Positions 35,001 through 45,448 of a stretch of DNA of 64,000 bases are shown piece by piece. The notes beneath the pieces were generated by a model. That model had not been told where the DNA came from, searched no databases, and saw only the letters and a program-made list of their open reading frames with translations. A program made the translations under genes and the position numbers. Where the stretch lies: assembly GCA_027563935.2 (NCBI GenBank), contig CM050454.1, positions 76,714,596-76,778,595 of the forward strand. The letters are read 5' to 3'. The first letter of the stretch is position 1, and every line of letters starts with the position of its first letter. The DNA is from Costus lasius. Lineage: Eukaryota > Streptophyta > Magnoliopsida > Zingiberales > Costaceae.

Positions 35001-35974
35001 ATATCTTGATCATTGGAAATGACATTCCTGAAATGCATGCAGTTAAGGCATGGTTAAGGAAATGTTTCCAGATGAAAGATTTAGGAGAAGCAGCCTATAT
35101 ATTAGGTGTGAAGATCTACAGGGATAGATCTAAGAGGCTTCTCGGGCTGTGCCAGAGTACTTACATCGATAAAGTCCTGGAGAGATTTCATTTAGAGAAT
35201 TCTAAACGAGGATATCTTCCAGTCAGACATGGTCTGAATCTTTCGAAGAGTCAGTGTCCACAAACACAGACTGAGAAAGATGAAATGGACAATACGCCTT
35301 ATGCTTCGGCTATTGGTTCCATTATGTATGCAATGTTGTGTACTCGCCCAGACGTCGCTTACGGGTTAAGCGTGACCAGTCGGTTCCAAAGTAATCCAGG
35401 TCAGGCACACTGGATTGCAGTCAAGAATATCTTAAAATATCTTCGGAGGACCAAAGATATGTTCTTGATATATGGTGGTCAGGAAGAACTCAGTATTGAA
35501 GGATATACTGACGCTTCGTTCCAGTCGGACCAGGATGATTTCCGATCGCAATCAGGCTATGTTTTTAGCTTGAATGGAGGAGTAGTGGTGTGGAAGAGTT
35601 TCAAACAGTCAACTGTTGCTGATTCCACAACAGAAGCCGAGTATGTTGCAGCCTCGGAAGCATCCAAGGAGGCAGTGTGGATTCGTAAGTTCGTGAGAGA
35701 ACTTGGTGTTGTTCCTTCGAGTGCAGATCCTTTGGTTATCTTCTGTGATAACACTGGAGCAATCGCACAAGCAAAGGAACCACGGTCGCACCAGAAGTCC
35801 AAGCACATACAGAGACGGTTTCACTTGATCAGGGAGATCATAGATCGTGGCGAGATCAAAATCTGCAAGGTTCATACAGATGACAATCTGGCAGACCCGC
35901 TTACCAAGCCTCTGGCGCAGCAGAAGCATGAGAAGCACTGTAATAACATGGGTTTGAGATTTCTCAACCATTAG
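32093..35974 (+). CDS. gag-pol: Ty1/copia Gag-Pol polyprotein, intact (1293 aa)
   Basis: Encodes the retrotransposon structural protein and enzymes that copy the RNA and insert the DNA. In order: Gag (UBN2-like, about residues 1-230), a lysine-rich linker, zinc knuckle C240-X2-C243-X4-H248-X4-C253, aspartic protease WVLDTACG (D286), integrase zinc finger H420/H425/C451/C454, integrase core D481, D544 and E580 (D,D35E spacing), RT with D882 and YVDD at 967-970, and RNase H with D1140, E1181/E1183, D1219 and D1268. The order protease-integrase-RT-RNase H is copia-type. The ATG fits because every copy aligns here and the sequence is non-coding upstream. No stop or frameshift is seen. One oddity is Val577, where the sister copies have Gly (QWNGVSERR), next to the catalytic Glu. 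No envelope gene is present. Confidence 0.96.
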   Translation: MNFNVRSLLEREKFAGPNFSDWFGHLKIVLKAERKLYVLETAIPPQPAPNAARAVREAYEKHVNDSIDVACLMLASMTPPLQRQHEDMSAIDMIANLKMLYAAQVRTERYNLTKLFFQSKLAEGSPVGAHVLKMIGHKEALEKLGHTINQELAVDIILQSLPPSFDAFIINFNMNKIDCTLAELLNMLLTTEETLKGKPSTSVLMVPSRNKKKGKKGKAPVKSYSKALKQKVKRSKEYRCFHCGQLGHWKKDCKALQGDKRGSFASGSGIYVTEVMFSSSISWVLDTACGVHICSNVQELKRRRQVGQREVDLRVGNGARVAAVAVGDYFISLPSGIVLELDNCYFVPSITKNIISIPALVRKGFSFECNISKCVLSFDNIVYATGSINNGLYMLDMECSIQNIDNKKAKYADDSTLLWHSRLGHINEKRIKRLHDHGLLGSFSYKEIDTCKACLMGKMTKSPFPHKGQRASGLLDLIHSDVCGPFSKHARGGYQYFITFTDDFSRYGYVYLMRHKSESFDKFKEFKNEVQNQLGRNIKALRSDRGGEYLSHAFTDYLKECGIISQLTPPGTPQWNVVSERRNRTLLDMVRSMMSQATLPYSFWGFALETAAKVLNRVPSKAVSKTPYELWYGKQPSLTFIRIWGCEAYVKKLASGKLESRSDKCIFVGYPKETKGYYFYDPKENKVFVARTAIFLEKEFLLQEASGREIKLDENPEEGQSDQAELDEPEPVEQVIEQPEAQISREPRRSGRIRRQPERFDRVYIIDNDEPLTYADAVSGPESARWLEAMRAEMDSMSDNQVWDLVDPPPGVIPIGCKWIFKKKIDMDCNVVTYKGRLVAKGFKQIYGIDYDETFSPVAMFKSIRILFAIAAYYDYEIWQMDVKTAFLNGNLDEDVYMTQPEGFTDPSDRHKICKLKKSIYGLKQASRSWNIRFDESVTEFGFIKNEDDPCVYKRFSGSVITFLVLYVDDILIIGNDIPEMHAVKAWLRKCFQMKDLGEAAYILGVKIYRDRSKRLLGLCQSTYIDKVLERFHLENSKRGYLPVRHGLNLSKSQCPQTQTEKDEMDNTPYASAIGSIMYAMLCTRPDVAYGLSVTSRFQSNPGQAHWIAVKNILKYLRRTKDMFLIYGGQEELSIEGYTDASFQSDQDDFRSQSGYVFSLNGGVVVWKSFKQSTVADSTTEAEYVAASEASKEAVWIRKFVRELGVVPSSADPLVIFCDNTGAIAQAKEPRSHQKSKHIQRRFHLIREIIDRGEIKICKVHTDDNLADPLTKPLAQQKHEKHCNNMGLRFLNH
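32167..32186 (+). promoter_or_regulatory. Hairpin in the start of gag
   Basis: CCTTAAGA-TTGT-TCTTAAGG has a perfect 8-bp stem about 75 nt inside gag. All five gag starts have it; F1-g has the loop TCGT through a synonymous change. It may simply reflect the Leu-Lys codons. Confidence 0.35.
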
Positions 35975-35983
35975 ATTAAGTGC

Positions 35984-35994
35984 AAGTGGGAGAT
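35984..35994 (+). other. Polypurine tract of F1-d
   Basis: AAGTGGGAGAT directly before the 3' LTR. Confidence 0.85.
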
Positions 35995-37678
35995 TGTTGG
36001 GGTATGCCCTTAAGGCTAATGTTTGAGGCCTTGGGTTTGTATCAGTATCATGTAATAAACTGTTATGTTTATAAAGGCATGGTTATTATTCAGTTAGCTA
36101 CATTGTCTGCTGCAATATATGTTCTTCTGAATAATGTCTCAAAGCTGTTCAGCTAGGCTGACAGGCAATAAAGTCCTTAGTCGATATATCTTGGTGAACA
36201 TGAGACAGCCTTGATATGGTTAAGACTAATATGTGTTCTAATCTTATAGGATGCTTCGAGCATGAAATAAGATGTAGACTCATGGGTACATTGGATGTAC
36301 TGGACAGACCCTACTAGGATATTCAATTGTTTGTCACAATGTGAATAATCCTTGAATGTAACAAGTGGCACATTTCCTCTGACTTGAGATCACTTGTGTT
36401 TTCTAAATGATGATTGTCATTGTTTTGAGGCAGTTCAATATCATTTGAAACATAATGATTGTAGACTATCTTGGATGATGAGCTTGAGTCAGGTTAGGGC
36501 ACTAGTGATAGACATAGGATTGCCGTCTCCTTGTTTAAGGAGTGTGATGTTCTAAAGGGGCCCCCTGGATGAGATGATTGAGAAAGTGTATGGCCATACC
36601 CAGGTGACTATGTTCATCTGATCTAATCATGCTCATCATATTGGAGTTACAAGCTTGACACGCTTGTCCAATAAGAACATCCAGTGGCAAAGGAAATATG
36701 TATGCTTTGTGAGTTGATTCACACTTGTGTTGTTTTTGGGTGTAGTCTTGGAAGACTCTTTCCTTTATATTGGGAGACAGTGATGTGTTGCTAGATACCC
36801 CTCACTGATCGTGATGACGTGAGTTATCGTTACCGACATTTAAAGGAAACCCTCAGGGTCGCACAATTTGATGATATGGCTTACTTAAGTCAGATCGTGT
36901 GGACTGAATTGTTTGAGTTCAGTTTAAAGGGATTTAATCTCTGATTGTGAGTGAGATCTGGTCTGATCATGTTTGATTGATTAGGGCTTCAGATCGGTAA
37001 GCTTCGATCGAGAGATTGGATGCTAGATTGGTCAGATCAGGAGCATCAAGAGATTGACGGTCAGATCAAGAACCTAAGTGTTTGTTATGGTCTGGACTGA
37101 ATGCTTGGCTTATTTGGTTATTGAACCGAACCAAAGTGAACCGGCTCATGAATGAGCGCATGGTTCAAGGGTGAAGAGAAGTTTGCGCTTGGGGTAAACC
37201 CATAGTCGCATGAGTGCATGAACGTGGGAGTGTTTCTATTTTTAGAAACCATGACTCCTAAACGTGACATCGCCTCACGTTACTCCTCTCTCACGCCTAT
37301 TGTCGCTCCTTCCTCTCGTCGCTTGCTCATTCGAGAGTGCATGTGGTGTTGACGAAAGGAGAAGGAAGTTTTTTCGCCAAGCCAAGAAGATCTCATCCCT
37401 TCCATACGAGAAGGATACTTGGACGATCCTTGCTAGCACAAGGGACGACAAGAAGAAGCTATACCTCATCTTGTGTGCGACAATTTGGAGGAGACCTCTC
37501 TTGTTCTCTAGCTTCCAAGACGCCATCTAGAAATGGCTATGGTATGGTTCTATCACTACTATACAATCGGTTTTGTTAATCATAATGCCATGCAAGATCT
37601 GGAAACCCCCTTTCCGTTGCTTTCATTCTTCATATGCGCCTATGATTTAGGGTTCCGCCCCCTTGTGGGAACCTTTCA
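35995..37678 (+). repeat. F1-d 3' LTR
   Basis: The LTR is 1684 bp with a single copy of the region duplicated in the 5' LTR. The 28-nt block is at 36779-36806. It ends ACCTTTCA and is followed by CAAAC. Confidence 0.95.
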
Positions 37679-37683
37679 CAAAC
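37679..37683. repeat. Target site duplication CAAAC (right, F1-d)
   Basis: It matches 28195-28199. The F2-left LTR resumes. Confidence 0.94.
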
Positions 37684-38048
37684 CTCTTGCATGTGAGATT
37701 GACTTGTTGACTGGACAAGTCAATCCTCATGGTGGATTACTCCAATGCATCCAATGCACCTGTATGTCTGCGTTACTGTGCCCCGCACCTAACCAGCCCA
37801 TACACCAGTCTTACATGTACCAAAGCTGTCCCATATCTGCTAAGGTACCTTGTTTGGGGATAGCTTATGAGAATGGATCCAATCCAAACTCCTGGGACAT
37901 TATTTATGTAACTCAATACATCAACGCAGGTAGAGAAGTCTACATAATAACAACCATGCCTTTATAGAGAATAATAATTATATCAAAGTACATTTAAACA
38001 ATGCCCGACCATGTCCAAACATTGGTCTGCAGGGCATAAACACCAACA
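37684..38048 (-). repeat. F2-left 5' LTR, outer end
   Basis: This is the start of the F2 LTR on the minus strand (TGTTGGTGTTTATGCCC from 38048). It is homologous to 40426-40790 in reverse, and LINE sequence begins right after it. Confidence 0.88.
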
Positions 38049-38614
38049 TCCTTGAAGGTGGACCCTGGTTCTTCTTTGCAAAGATCTTGATCCTGAAGCC
38101 ATGGACTCCTAATGAGGACCTGATCATGGTGGACCTTTCCTCCATCCCAATTTGGGTGCGAATATTAAACTTACCTCTCAAGTGGTGGTCCGCCGGAGTC
38201 ATTGGCAAAGTGGCGAGCGCACTCAGAACACCCCTTTTCTTGGACAAACCTATAGCCTCAAAATCTAGATTGGGCTTTGCAAGGGTATGCATTGAAATGG
38301 AAGCATCTTATGGCTTCCCGGAAGAGTTTGATGTCCTGGTTAACGGTGGTGAAGCAGTAGGCCTACAGTTCGAATATGAGGTTGTTCCGCATAGATTCAG
38401 CAAATGCAACATCTATGGCCACAACCCCAAAAATTGCAATAGAGTTGGGAGTGTTGAAGAGAAGCAAGTGTGGAAAGAAAAAATTAATGGGAGACGACAA
38501 GGAACTCATATAGATGTGCCTATCAGCAAAATCTCATCACATGGACAATCGAGCTCAACAAGAGCTAACACAATTTTGGTGGCTGAGCAGGGAATCACTA
38601 CAAAGCCTTGTTAG
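38049..38614 (+). pseudogene. LINE ORF1-like: DUF4283-type domain and zinc knuckle (partial)
   Basis: The frame reads ILEGGPWFF, then LILKPW, LPLKWW and ARVCIEM, as in the N-terminal DUF4283 region common in plant LINE proteins. A CCHC-like knuckle follows (CNIYGHNPKNC, about 38406-38438). The first part of the domain is missing because F2-left begins inside it. The frame stops at 38612-38614. The family call is from memory of the motif, so the domain name is fairly but not fully certain. Confidence 0.75.
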
Positions 38615-38917
38615 TAAGACACCACCTAGGCAAGAACAAATACTACACAACAAAGTGCAAGAGAAGGGAAAGACACATCTTGACCCCTTAACACCACCAA
38701 TGCCTGAAGACCTGGAAGACCCCAGGTCTGCATTGGATGAAGATATAACAGCACACTACCCATCGGCAAGTGAAGGAAATTTGATAGATAGTATGCCTGG
38801 ATACCGCGACTTCACTGTTGTAACTGGCTCGGGGAAGAAAAAGAAGAAGAAGTCAAAGAATGCTACCACGCAACCTCCGGACCCTAAGAGCATGAGTCCC
38901 AGCACCTCAAACATATC
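38615..38917 (+). pseudogene. LINE linker between ORF1-like region and endonuclease
   Basis: Low-complexity, partly lysine-rich coding remnant (a KKKKKKSK-like run near 38840) that is open in another frame at 38514-38921. This suggests a frameshift between the zinc knuckle and the endonuclease. No further motif is recognised. Confidence 0.5.
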
Positions 38918-39570
38918 ATGACCAAAGCCCAAGATCCTATCCTGTGTTGGAACATGAGAGATTTCAATGCTTCAGCGAAGAGAAGAGAGGTGGAGGTTTT
39001 GACTAGGAAGTACCATGTAAAGATGATTGCTATCTTAGAATCCCAAGTTCAGGAAGCCAGAAGTGAGGGCATCAAAAACTCTGTCTTCCCAGAGTGGGCT
39101 TTCTCCCATAACTACTCTGCTATTCCTGGAGGCAGAATTTGGTTGCTTTGGGATACCGATGCATACAGGGTTGAAATTTTATAAACAACAGACCAGGTTG
39201 TGGTTGGAAATGTGTCAAAGACTCATGGGGACTTTCTATTCCATATGGGGGTTGTATATGGCTTATATTCGGCTTGTGAACGCAAAATGATCTGGGGGAC
39301 TCTTTCCAAGTGGTTGCCTATGGTCGTCCTAGGGGATTTCAATATGCTTTTCTCCCTTGATGATAAAAGGGGTGGCTCTACACACAATGAGGCAGAGATT
39401 CTCAATAACCTCGAGATGAGTGCTTCCCTCGACATCATAGATATTAAGTCCCGAGGAGCTTTCTACATGTGGTCCAACTTGTAAGCAGGAACCAACCGAA
39501 TCTGGTGTAAGCTTGATCAAATCATGGCTACCAGAGATTGGGTGACAAATTTCCTGCTGGCAAAAGCTAT
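38918..39570 (+). pseudogene. LINE endonuclease (EEP type) remnant
   Basis: The frame begins ATGACCAAAGCC. It contains CWNMRDFNA (usual form WNxRGLN), AILESQVQEAR (the E of the LxETK-type motif), LWDTD, and VVLGDFNMLFS (GDFN motif near 39330-39350), followed by FYMWSNL and NRIWCKLDQIM. The order matches the apurinic-like endonuclease of plant LINEs. Stops after 39182 and 39482 break it. It would nick target DNA in an active element but is dead here. Confidence 0.8.
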
Positions 39571-40089
39571 TTTTCTTAATCCAATTGTCTCAGACCCCAC
39601 ACCGGCGCTTCTTCTCTTTGGCACTGACAAAATGCGCAAGGGGGCAAAATTCTGATTCTTTAACAAATGGACAGCGGAGCCAGACATGTCCTAGGTGGTG
39701 CGGACTATCTGGAGCTCAGGCCATGTTCAGGGCAACCCAATGTTTGCCCTTTATCATAAATTAACAAAAGTCAAGGTAGGTCTGAAAAGCTGGGCTAAGA
39801 ACAAGAAGGTGGAAAATGAGGCACAACTTCGTGAAAACCACAAAAGCCTAGAAGCGGTTCAACACAAACTCAAAGTCAATTCCCATGACTCTAGGCTGTG
39901 TTCCTTAGAAAAGATCTACTAGGAGAAGATCAGATTGTATTGGGAGAGGAAGAATCGGCCCTAAAGCAAAAATCTATAGACCAAGTTATCTCTTTGGGGG
40001 ACTCGAGCACGGCATACTTTTATAATCTTATGCGATCGCGGCATGTTCGGAATACTATATCACTGTGAAGAAATCTATCTAAGGAGGCC
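39571..40089 (+). pseudogene. LINE region between endonuclease and RT, decayed
   Basis: A helical, charged linker (KVGLKSWAKNKK near 39775) typical of LINE ORF2 before the RT, with several stops. A 17-bp direct repeat ATATCACTGTGAAGAAA starts here (40057-40073) and recurs at 40142-40158. Confidence 0.6.
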
Positions 40090-40425
40090 GTGCGATACTT
40101 CAAAAATCTCTTAGCCCCAGAAATCAGTCCGTTGAATTTTGATATCACTGTGAAGAAAACCTTATCTGCGCATACTATAGCCCTCCTTGATACCAGGTTC
40201 TCCGCGGAAGACATAGAGCATATCGTTATGAAGGCTGATATCTCGAAGACGCTAGGAGTGGACGGGTTCAACGCGGCCTTTTTTAAATCATGCTGGGATA
40301 TCATTAAGGAGGATGTTCTTGCTGCCATATTAGACTTCCTGGAGAAAGGGCACCTGTTAAAAAGAATTAACATTACCTCCCTCACTCTTATCCCTAAAAC
40401 TTCTAACCCCTCTTGTTTTGTAGAT
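40090..40425 (+). pseudogene. LINE reverse transcriptase, N-terminal part only
   Basis: The sequence includes GVDGFNAAFFKSCWDIIKED and LTLIPKTSNPS, the first RT blocks of plant L1-type elements (PGPDGFN...LIPK). It is cut at 40425 by the F2-right LTR before the catalytic FADD-type motif, which is absent from the window. Confidence 0.82.
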
Positions 40426-41185
40426 TTTTGGTGTTTATGCACTGCAGACCAATGTTTGGACATGGTCGGGCATTGTTTAAATGTACTTTGATAGAATTAT
40501 TTTTCTATTTAAAGGCATGGTCGTTATTATGCAGACTTCTCTACCTGCGTTGATGTATTGAGTTGCATAAATAATGTCCCAGGAATTTGGATTGGATCCA
40601 TTCTCATAAGCTATCCCCAGTCAAGGTACCTTAGCAGATATGGGACAGTTTTGGTACATGTGAGACTGGTGTATGGGCTGGTTAAGTGCGGGGCACAGTA
40701 ACGTAGGCATACATGTGCATTGGATGCACTGGAGTGATCCACCGTGAGGATTGGCTTGACTAGTCAACAAGTCAACCTCACATACAAGAGGTTTGCATTG
40801 ATCCTTAGACTTGAGGTATTCATGTCTAGATTTGATGATGGGTATGCTTTGATACAGTCTTACATCTCTCCGTAATTGGGAGACCAAAATGACTGACATT
40901 GGGCATGTCATAAGTCATGTAGAGACATGGATGACCAATAGTAGGATTTGCCCCTTCCTTATTGGAAGCATGATATCCACTCGGGGGCGCCCCACCTTAT
41001 TGGTGCATGACAGGAATGTGTGGCCACACTTGTTAAGTCATGACCAATGCATTGGATTGATAAACTTGAGACTAATCCAATGGCAGGATATCAGTTTAGG
41101 CAAAGGGATCTATAATGCAATGGGAATCCTCGTTGCTTGTTAGGAGTTGTTGCCATAATGACTTAAGTCCTATGACATGGGTAGT

Positions 41186-41233
41186 AGTGATGTGTTGCTA
41201 GATACCCCTCACTACTTATGATGTTTACATCAT
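41186..41233 (+). promoter_or_regulatory. Invariant 28-nt block plus hairpin, F2 version
   Basis: The block is identical to that of F1. Its flanks extend the end pairing to AGTAGTGA/TCACTACT (8 bp), where F1 has CAGTGA/TCACTG. The next hairpin is ATGATG-TTTA-CATCAT, unrelated in sequence to the F1 hairpin but in the same place. Confidence 0.55.
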
Positions 41234-41915
41234 TGCCATCGTCATATGGATCCTACGGGGTCACACGCAATAGACTCTTGACGTTGCTTTAATTAGAAGC
41301 CTTATGATCAAGTTATTGGATAACTTGGATCAATTTGGAAGATTTCATCTGCGCCAATGGGCCTGATGAGTTGGAAGAAAGTTATTGGAGCCAAACTTCA
41401 TTTTTGGCAGGTTGAGCCGAAATTGACTTTAATTGGTCACATTTGGATTAGGGTTGCATTGGATTAGATCCAATGGCTTAATCAACCCATGCCATGAAGT
41501 TTGGGCTAGCTCATTATCCAATGAGGCCCAATAATTAGTTGTCATGAAGAGGGAATTGGCTTAAAAGGATATAATGGGGTGAAATCTCACCCCATTGGCG
41601 CCTAGGGGCATAATGGGGTGAGGGAAGCGCCTTTGCTTCATTGTGGAAGTAAAGGGCACCTAGCCCCTCTTCCTTGGATGGTATACTTGCCTCTAAGGCA
41701 AGTCTTGGGGCTGATATGGCTTGAGAACTTTTATGGGAAGTTCCTAGGCGCATATGGATATAGGGAAGAGGTATATGGTAATGTCTTGGAGACTTACCTT
41801 ACCTCAAACCCTAGTTTCTCCCAAGACAGCACCCTAGCTGAATTCCTCTTGCATGTTGCGCCTAGCCACTTCTCCATTGATGGTAAGAATGCATTTGAGG
41901 CATGTCTTGGGCTGA

Positions 41916-41920
41916 TATAG
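41916..41920. repeat. Target site duplication TATAG (left, F1-e)
   Basis: Repeated at 51044-51048. Confidence 0.94.
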
Positions 41921-43615
41921 TGTTGGGGTATGCCCTTAAGGCTAATGTTTGAGGCCTTGGGATTGTATCAGTATCATGTAATAAACTTTTATGTTTATAA
42001 AGGCATGGTTGTTATTCAGTTTGTTACATTGTCTGCTGCAATAAGTGTACTTCTGAATAATGTCTCAAAGCTGTTCAGCTAGGCTGACATGCAGTTATGT
42101 CCTTAGTCAAGATATCTTGGTGAACCTGAGACAGCCTTGATATGATTGAGACTAATATGTGTTCTAATCTTATAGGATGCTTCGAGCATGGAATAAGATG
42201 TAGACTCATGGGTACATTGGATGTACTGGACAGACCCTACTAGGATATTCAATTGCTTGTCACAATGTGAATAATCCTTGATTGCAACAAGTGGCACATT
42301 TCCTCTGACTTGAGATCACTTGTGTTTCTAAATGATGATTGTCATTGTTTTGAGGTAGTTCAATATCATTTGAAACATAATGGTTATAGACTATCTTGGA
42401 TGGTGAGCTTGAGTCATGTTAGGGCACTAGTGATAGACATAGGATTGCCGTCTCCTTAATTGGAGAGTGATGTTCTAAGGGCCCCCCCTGGATGAGATGA
42501 TTGAGAAAGTGTATGGCCATACCCAGATGACTATGTTCATCTGATCTAATCATGCTCATCATATTGGAGTTACAGGCTTGACATGCTTGTCCAATAAGAA
42601 CATCCAGTGGCAAAGGAATTATGCATGCCTGGTGAATTGAATTCACACTTGTGCTGTATTTTGGGTGTAGTCTTGGAAGACTCTTTCCTTTCTATCGGGA
42701 GACAGTGATGTGTTGCTAGATACCCCTCACTGATCGTGATGACGTGAGTTATCGTTACCGACATTTAAAGGAAACCCTCAGGGTCGCATAATTTGATGAT
42801 ATGGCTTACTTAAGTCAGATCGTGTGGACTGAATTGTTTGGGTTCAGTTTAAAGGGATTTTAATCTCTGATTGTAAGTGAGATCTGGTCTGATCATGTTT
42901 GATTGATTAGGGCTTGAGATCGGTAAGCTTCGATTGAGAGAATGGATGCTAGATCGGTGAGATCAGGAGCATAAAGAGATTGACGGTCAGATCTTAAGCC
43001 TTAGGGGTTTATTATGATCTGGACTGATTGCTTGGTTTATTTGGTTATTGAACCAAAGTCAAGTGAACTGGCTCAATGGATGAGCGCATGGTTCAAGGGT
43101 GAATTGGATTTGCGATTGGGTAAACCCATGATCGCAACTTGAGAAGTGACTTGCTATTTTTAGATAGCACTTCTTCTAATCGTGGCCATGCCTCACGATA
43201 GCCTCTATTCACGCCTCTCCTCTTGGTTCGTCGCTCGCTCTAGTTTTTGACGAGAGAACACAATTTCGTGTGTGAAAAACTGGTGGACGACAAGGAGAAA
43301 AGACGCCAAGCAAGAAAGAACTCTCTCTTCCCTTCAAGCGATCAAGACACCTTGGACGATCCTTGCTAGCACAAGGAGCATCAAGGAAGGAGCGCATCTT
43401 CATCTTGTGTGCGAGACTTTGGAGAAGAGGCGCTTGCATCTTTTGCTTCCAAGACGCCATCTAGAAATGGCTATGGTATGAATCGTTTTCATTCATGCAG
43501 AGTTTTATAAGTTGATCATAACGCATGCAAAGATCGTAGAAACCCCTTTCCGCTGCATCTTAACCTCCATATGCGCCTATAGGGTTTCGCCCCCTTAGTT
43601 ATAGGGGACCTTTCA
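41921..43615 (+). repeat. F1-e 5' LTR
   Basis: The LTR is 1695 bp, TGTTGGGG to GGACCTTTCA. The 28-nt block is at 42704-42731. A CCCCT/AGGGG hairpin lies at 43591-43607. Confidence 0.95.
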
Positions 43616-43617
43616 AT

Positions 43618-43629
43618 TGGTATCAGAGC
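43618..43629 (+). other. Primer binding site of F1-e
   Basis: TGGTATCAGAGC lies two bases after the LTR end. Confidence 0.92.
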
Positions 43630-45448
43630 CAAGTTAATGCATGTTTTTATGATTGCTTAAACGTTTTGTGATCCATGTATGCCATTGTATGCTTAGATCT
43701 ATAACATGCGAAAATTTACATGTTAAGTTGCTTCTTGCGAAACTTACATATGTATTTCCTTTGCGCATGTTTGTTGGCGCATTTTAGGTTTTATCCAAAA
43801 TCTTATATCATGCGCGACTCTCATTAGATCTAAGAGGCGCCTGCTTTAAACCCTTAGACGGGTTATTAGGGTTGAAGTCATCCTCTAGGTTAGATCCAAC
43901 TGGTCTGATCAGACTATCTGACAGCCTAGATGGGTCGACCAGATAGCACCTGTGCGCAAGCACGAGGTGGCTATAGGTCGACTGCATCAAAGGCGTGTAG
44001 CAATGCCTGATTGAGACAACCTATGAACGCACATGAGTTAGGCCCGGGGTCACACCCACTTGCCAGACCTCATTGTGGTCGTTCAGCCCTTGCGCATGCA
44101 TGGTTGACCATTAGGTCGACTCAAGTCAGTTAGGACTTGGTGCATGCAAGGGCAGTGGATCTGACTAGGCTGGATGAGTGGATCCCTAGTAATGGACCGT
44201 CGTAAGGCAGCATGGCAAATAGGGAAAAATAAAATTAATCTCAATGGGGTTTTTTCAAAATTTTATTTTTCATGATTGGATCACATGCTGATTGGATACC
44301 ATATGTATGTTTATTTAATCTTATGTGGGCTGCCCGTTTAATGTGTGCTGTGCTGGGGCCTGCGTGCCTGGAATTTTATTGTAAATTAATTCTTATTTTT
44401 GTGATCTGCGAATCACAGTTTAATTAATTTATAAAATGTAATTGACCTGCGAGTCAATCTTGTCTAGATAGATTAATTTGTAAATTAGTCAGACAAGAGC
44501 ACAGAGCACACATGGCAGAGGCGCATGCAGCAGTGGCCTGACCAGGTGGGAGGTCCAGGGTTCGACTCTGGGACAGGCGCATTTTCCCTGGTGTGCGCAC
44601 TTCAGCTGCAAATGGCGCTTGGGCCCTGGTTTGGGCCAGATGAGCAGCAAAAGTCCCATGAAGAAAAACAAGTGAAGACTTAAGTTTGGTTAAGGTCTTA
44701 CTTAGGCTTATTGGGCTTTTACCACATAAGATCAGCATGCTTTCTTTTATTGCTTATATAATTGGAAATGCATGTGTTTATCTTCTGCTATCACCATAGG
44801 AATTGCATGATAGGGAAGAAGATAAAAGACCGTTAAAATCCAACGCTAAAATATCAAGCTCGTAAGCCTTCTGACGCGAAACCTCACTGTTCTGACTATC
44901 GTTGGAGCCGTGTTGTACCCACTCAGTGGGCACGTCCTTCTATCTTCAGACGGTGCGGGATTACACCTGCGTGTTACAGAGAAGGGATTTATCGCTTCTC
45001 GTTGCTCAGCATAGCACGTGGTGGTCCAGGGAGTAGGTCGGGTCAGCTTGACCATGTAGGCTACATATGTGGCGCATATGGTAGCGCATGGAGGCAGCCA
45101 TCTGTGGGGTCAGACATTGTGTTGTACCAACTCAGTTGGCATAGTCTGCTGGATTGCCCAGATGAAGGGGAATCGCACGGGTTGGCGATTGGCTGGGACA
45201 GCCTACCAGAGATTAGTGCTTGTACTCTCTGTGCATCTTATCTCGCCTGAGCGGGACGCGGAGACCAAGTATGAAATCTGGATCCCATCTCACTAAAAGA
45301 GTACTACTCTTTCAGGCTGTTTTGCTGGATTTTTCAGCCAGATAAAATAGTGAGAAAAAGAATCTTTCTTAAGTCCTGATTGATTCTTAACATTGATACT
45401 GACCTTGCTGTTCTTGCATTGTTGTAGATACCTTCAGCAACGAACACC
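43630..45448 (+). other. F1-e untranslated leader
   Basis: CTGCGW hairpins at 44357-44368, 44400-44417 and 44441-44458; SINE-like module 44513-44568; TCA-loop hairpins; 3'-splice-like GTTGTAG shortly before the gag ATG. No ORF is supported. Confidence 0.85.

Larger units (their letters stand above)
28200..37678 (+). mobile_element. F1-d copia LTR retrotransposon with intact ORF
   Basis: The complete element is 9479 bp with CAAAC duplications, primer site, leader, an uninterrupted gag-pol, polypurine tract and two LTRs. The LTRs differ at about seven positions outside a 380-bp tandem duplication found only in the 5' LTR. It sits inside the 5' LTR of F2-left. Confidence 0.97.
25551..38048 (-). 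mobile_element. F2-left copia-like element, 5' part (interrupted by F1-d)
   Basis: Minus-strand element with a 5' LTR (26311-28199 plus 37684-38048), a primer site and about 750 bp of leader. The rest lies beyond F1-a, off the window. The span includes F1-d at 28200-37678. It is homologous to F2-right, which lies in opposite orientation at 40426-53286. Confidence 0.85.
38049..40425 (+). mobile_element. Decayed LINE (non-LTR retrotransposon) fragment
   Basis: A plant L1-type fragment with an ORF1-like nucleic-acid-binding region, an endonuclease region and the start of the RT, all on the plus strand with several stops. Both ends are cut by F2 LTRs. It is the oldest layer visible. No poly(A) tail or target duplication is in view. 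Confidence 0.85.
40426..41920 (+). repeat. F2-right 5' LTR, first part
   Basis: The 5' part of an LTR of about 2.27 kb. It contains the 28-nt block at 41186-41213 and a following hairpin at 41218-41233. No gene is seen. Confidence 0.88.

Noticed and set aside
35609..35971. 120-codon antisense frame over the RNase H region in F1-c, -d and -e
   Set aside because: It has an ATG but is the complement of a conserved coding region and is broken in F1-g. No independent evidence of a gene.
37679..38048. Single composite element made of F2-left, LINE and F2-right
   Set aside because: The flanks do not match as a duplication, both F2 copies have primer sites pointing away from the LINE, and each cuts the LINE at a different domain.
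39200..40491. Active LINE ORF2
   Set aside because: Several in-frame stops, and the RT is cut before its catalytic motif.
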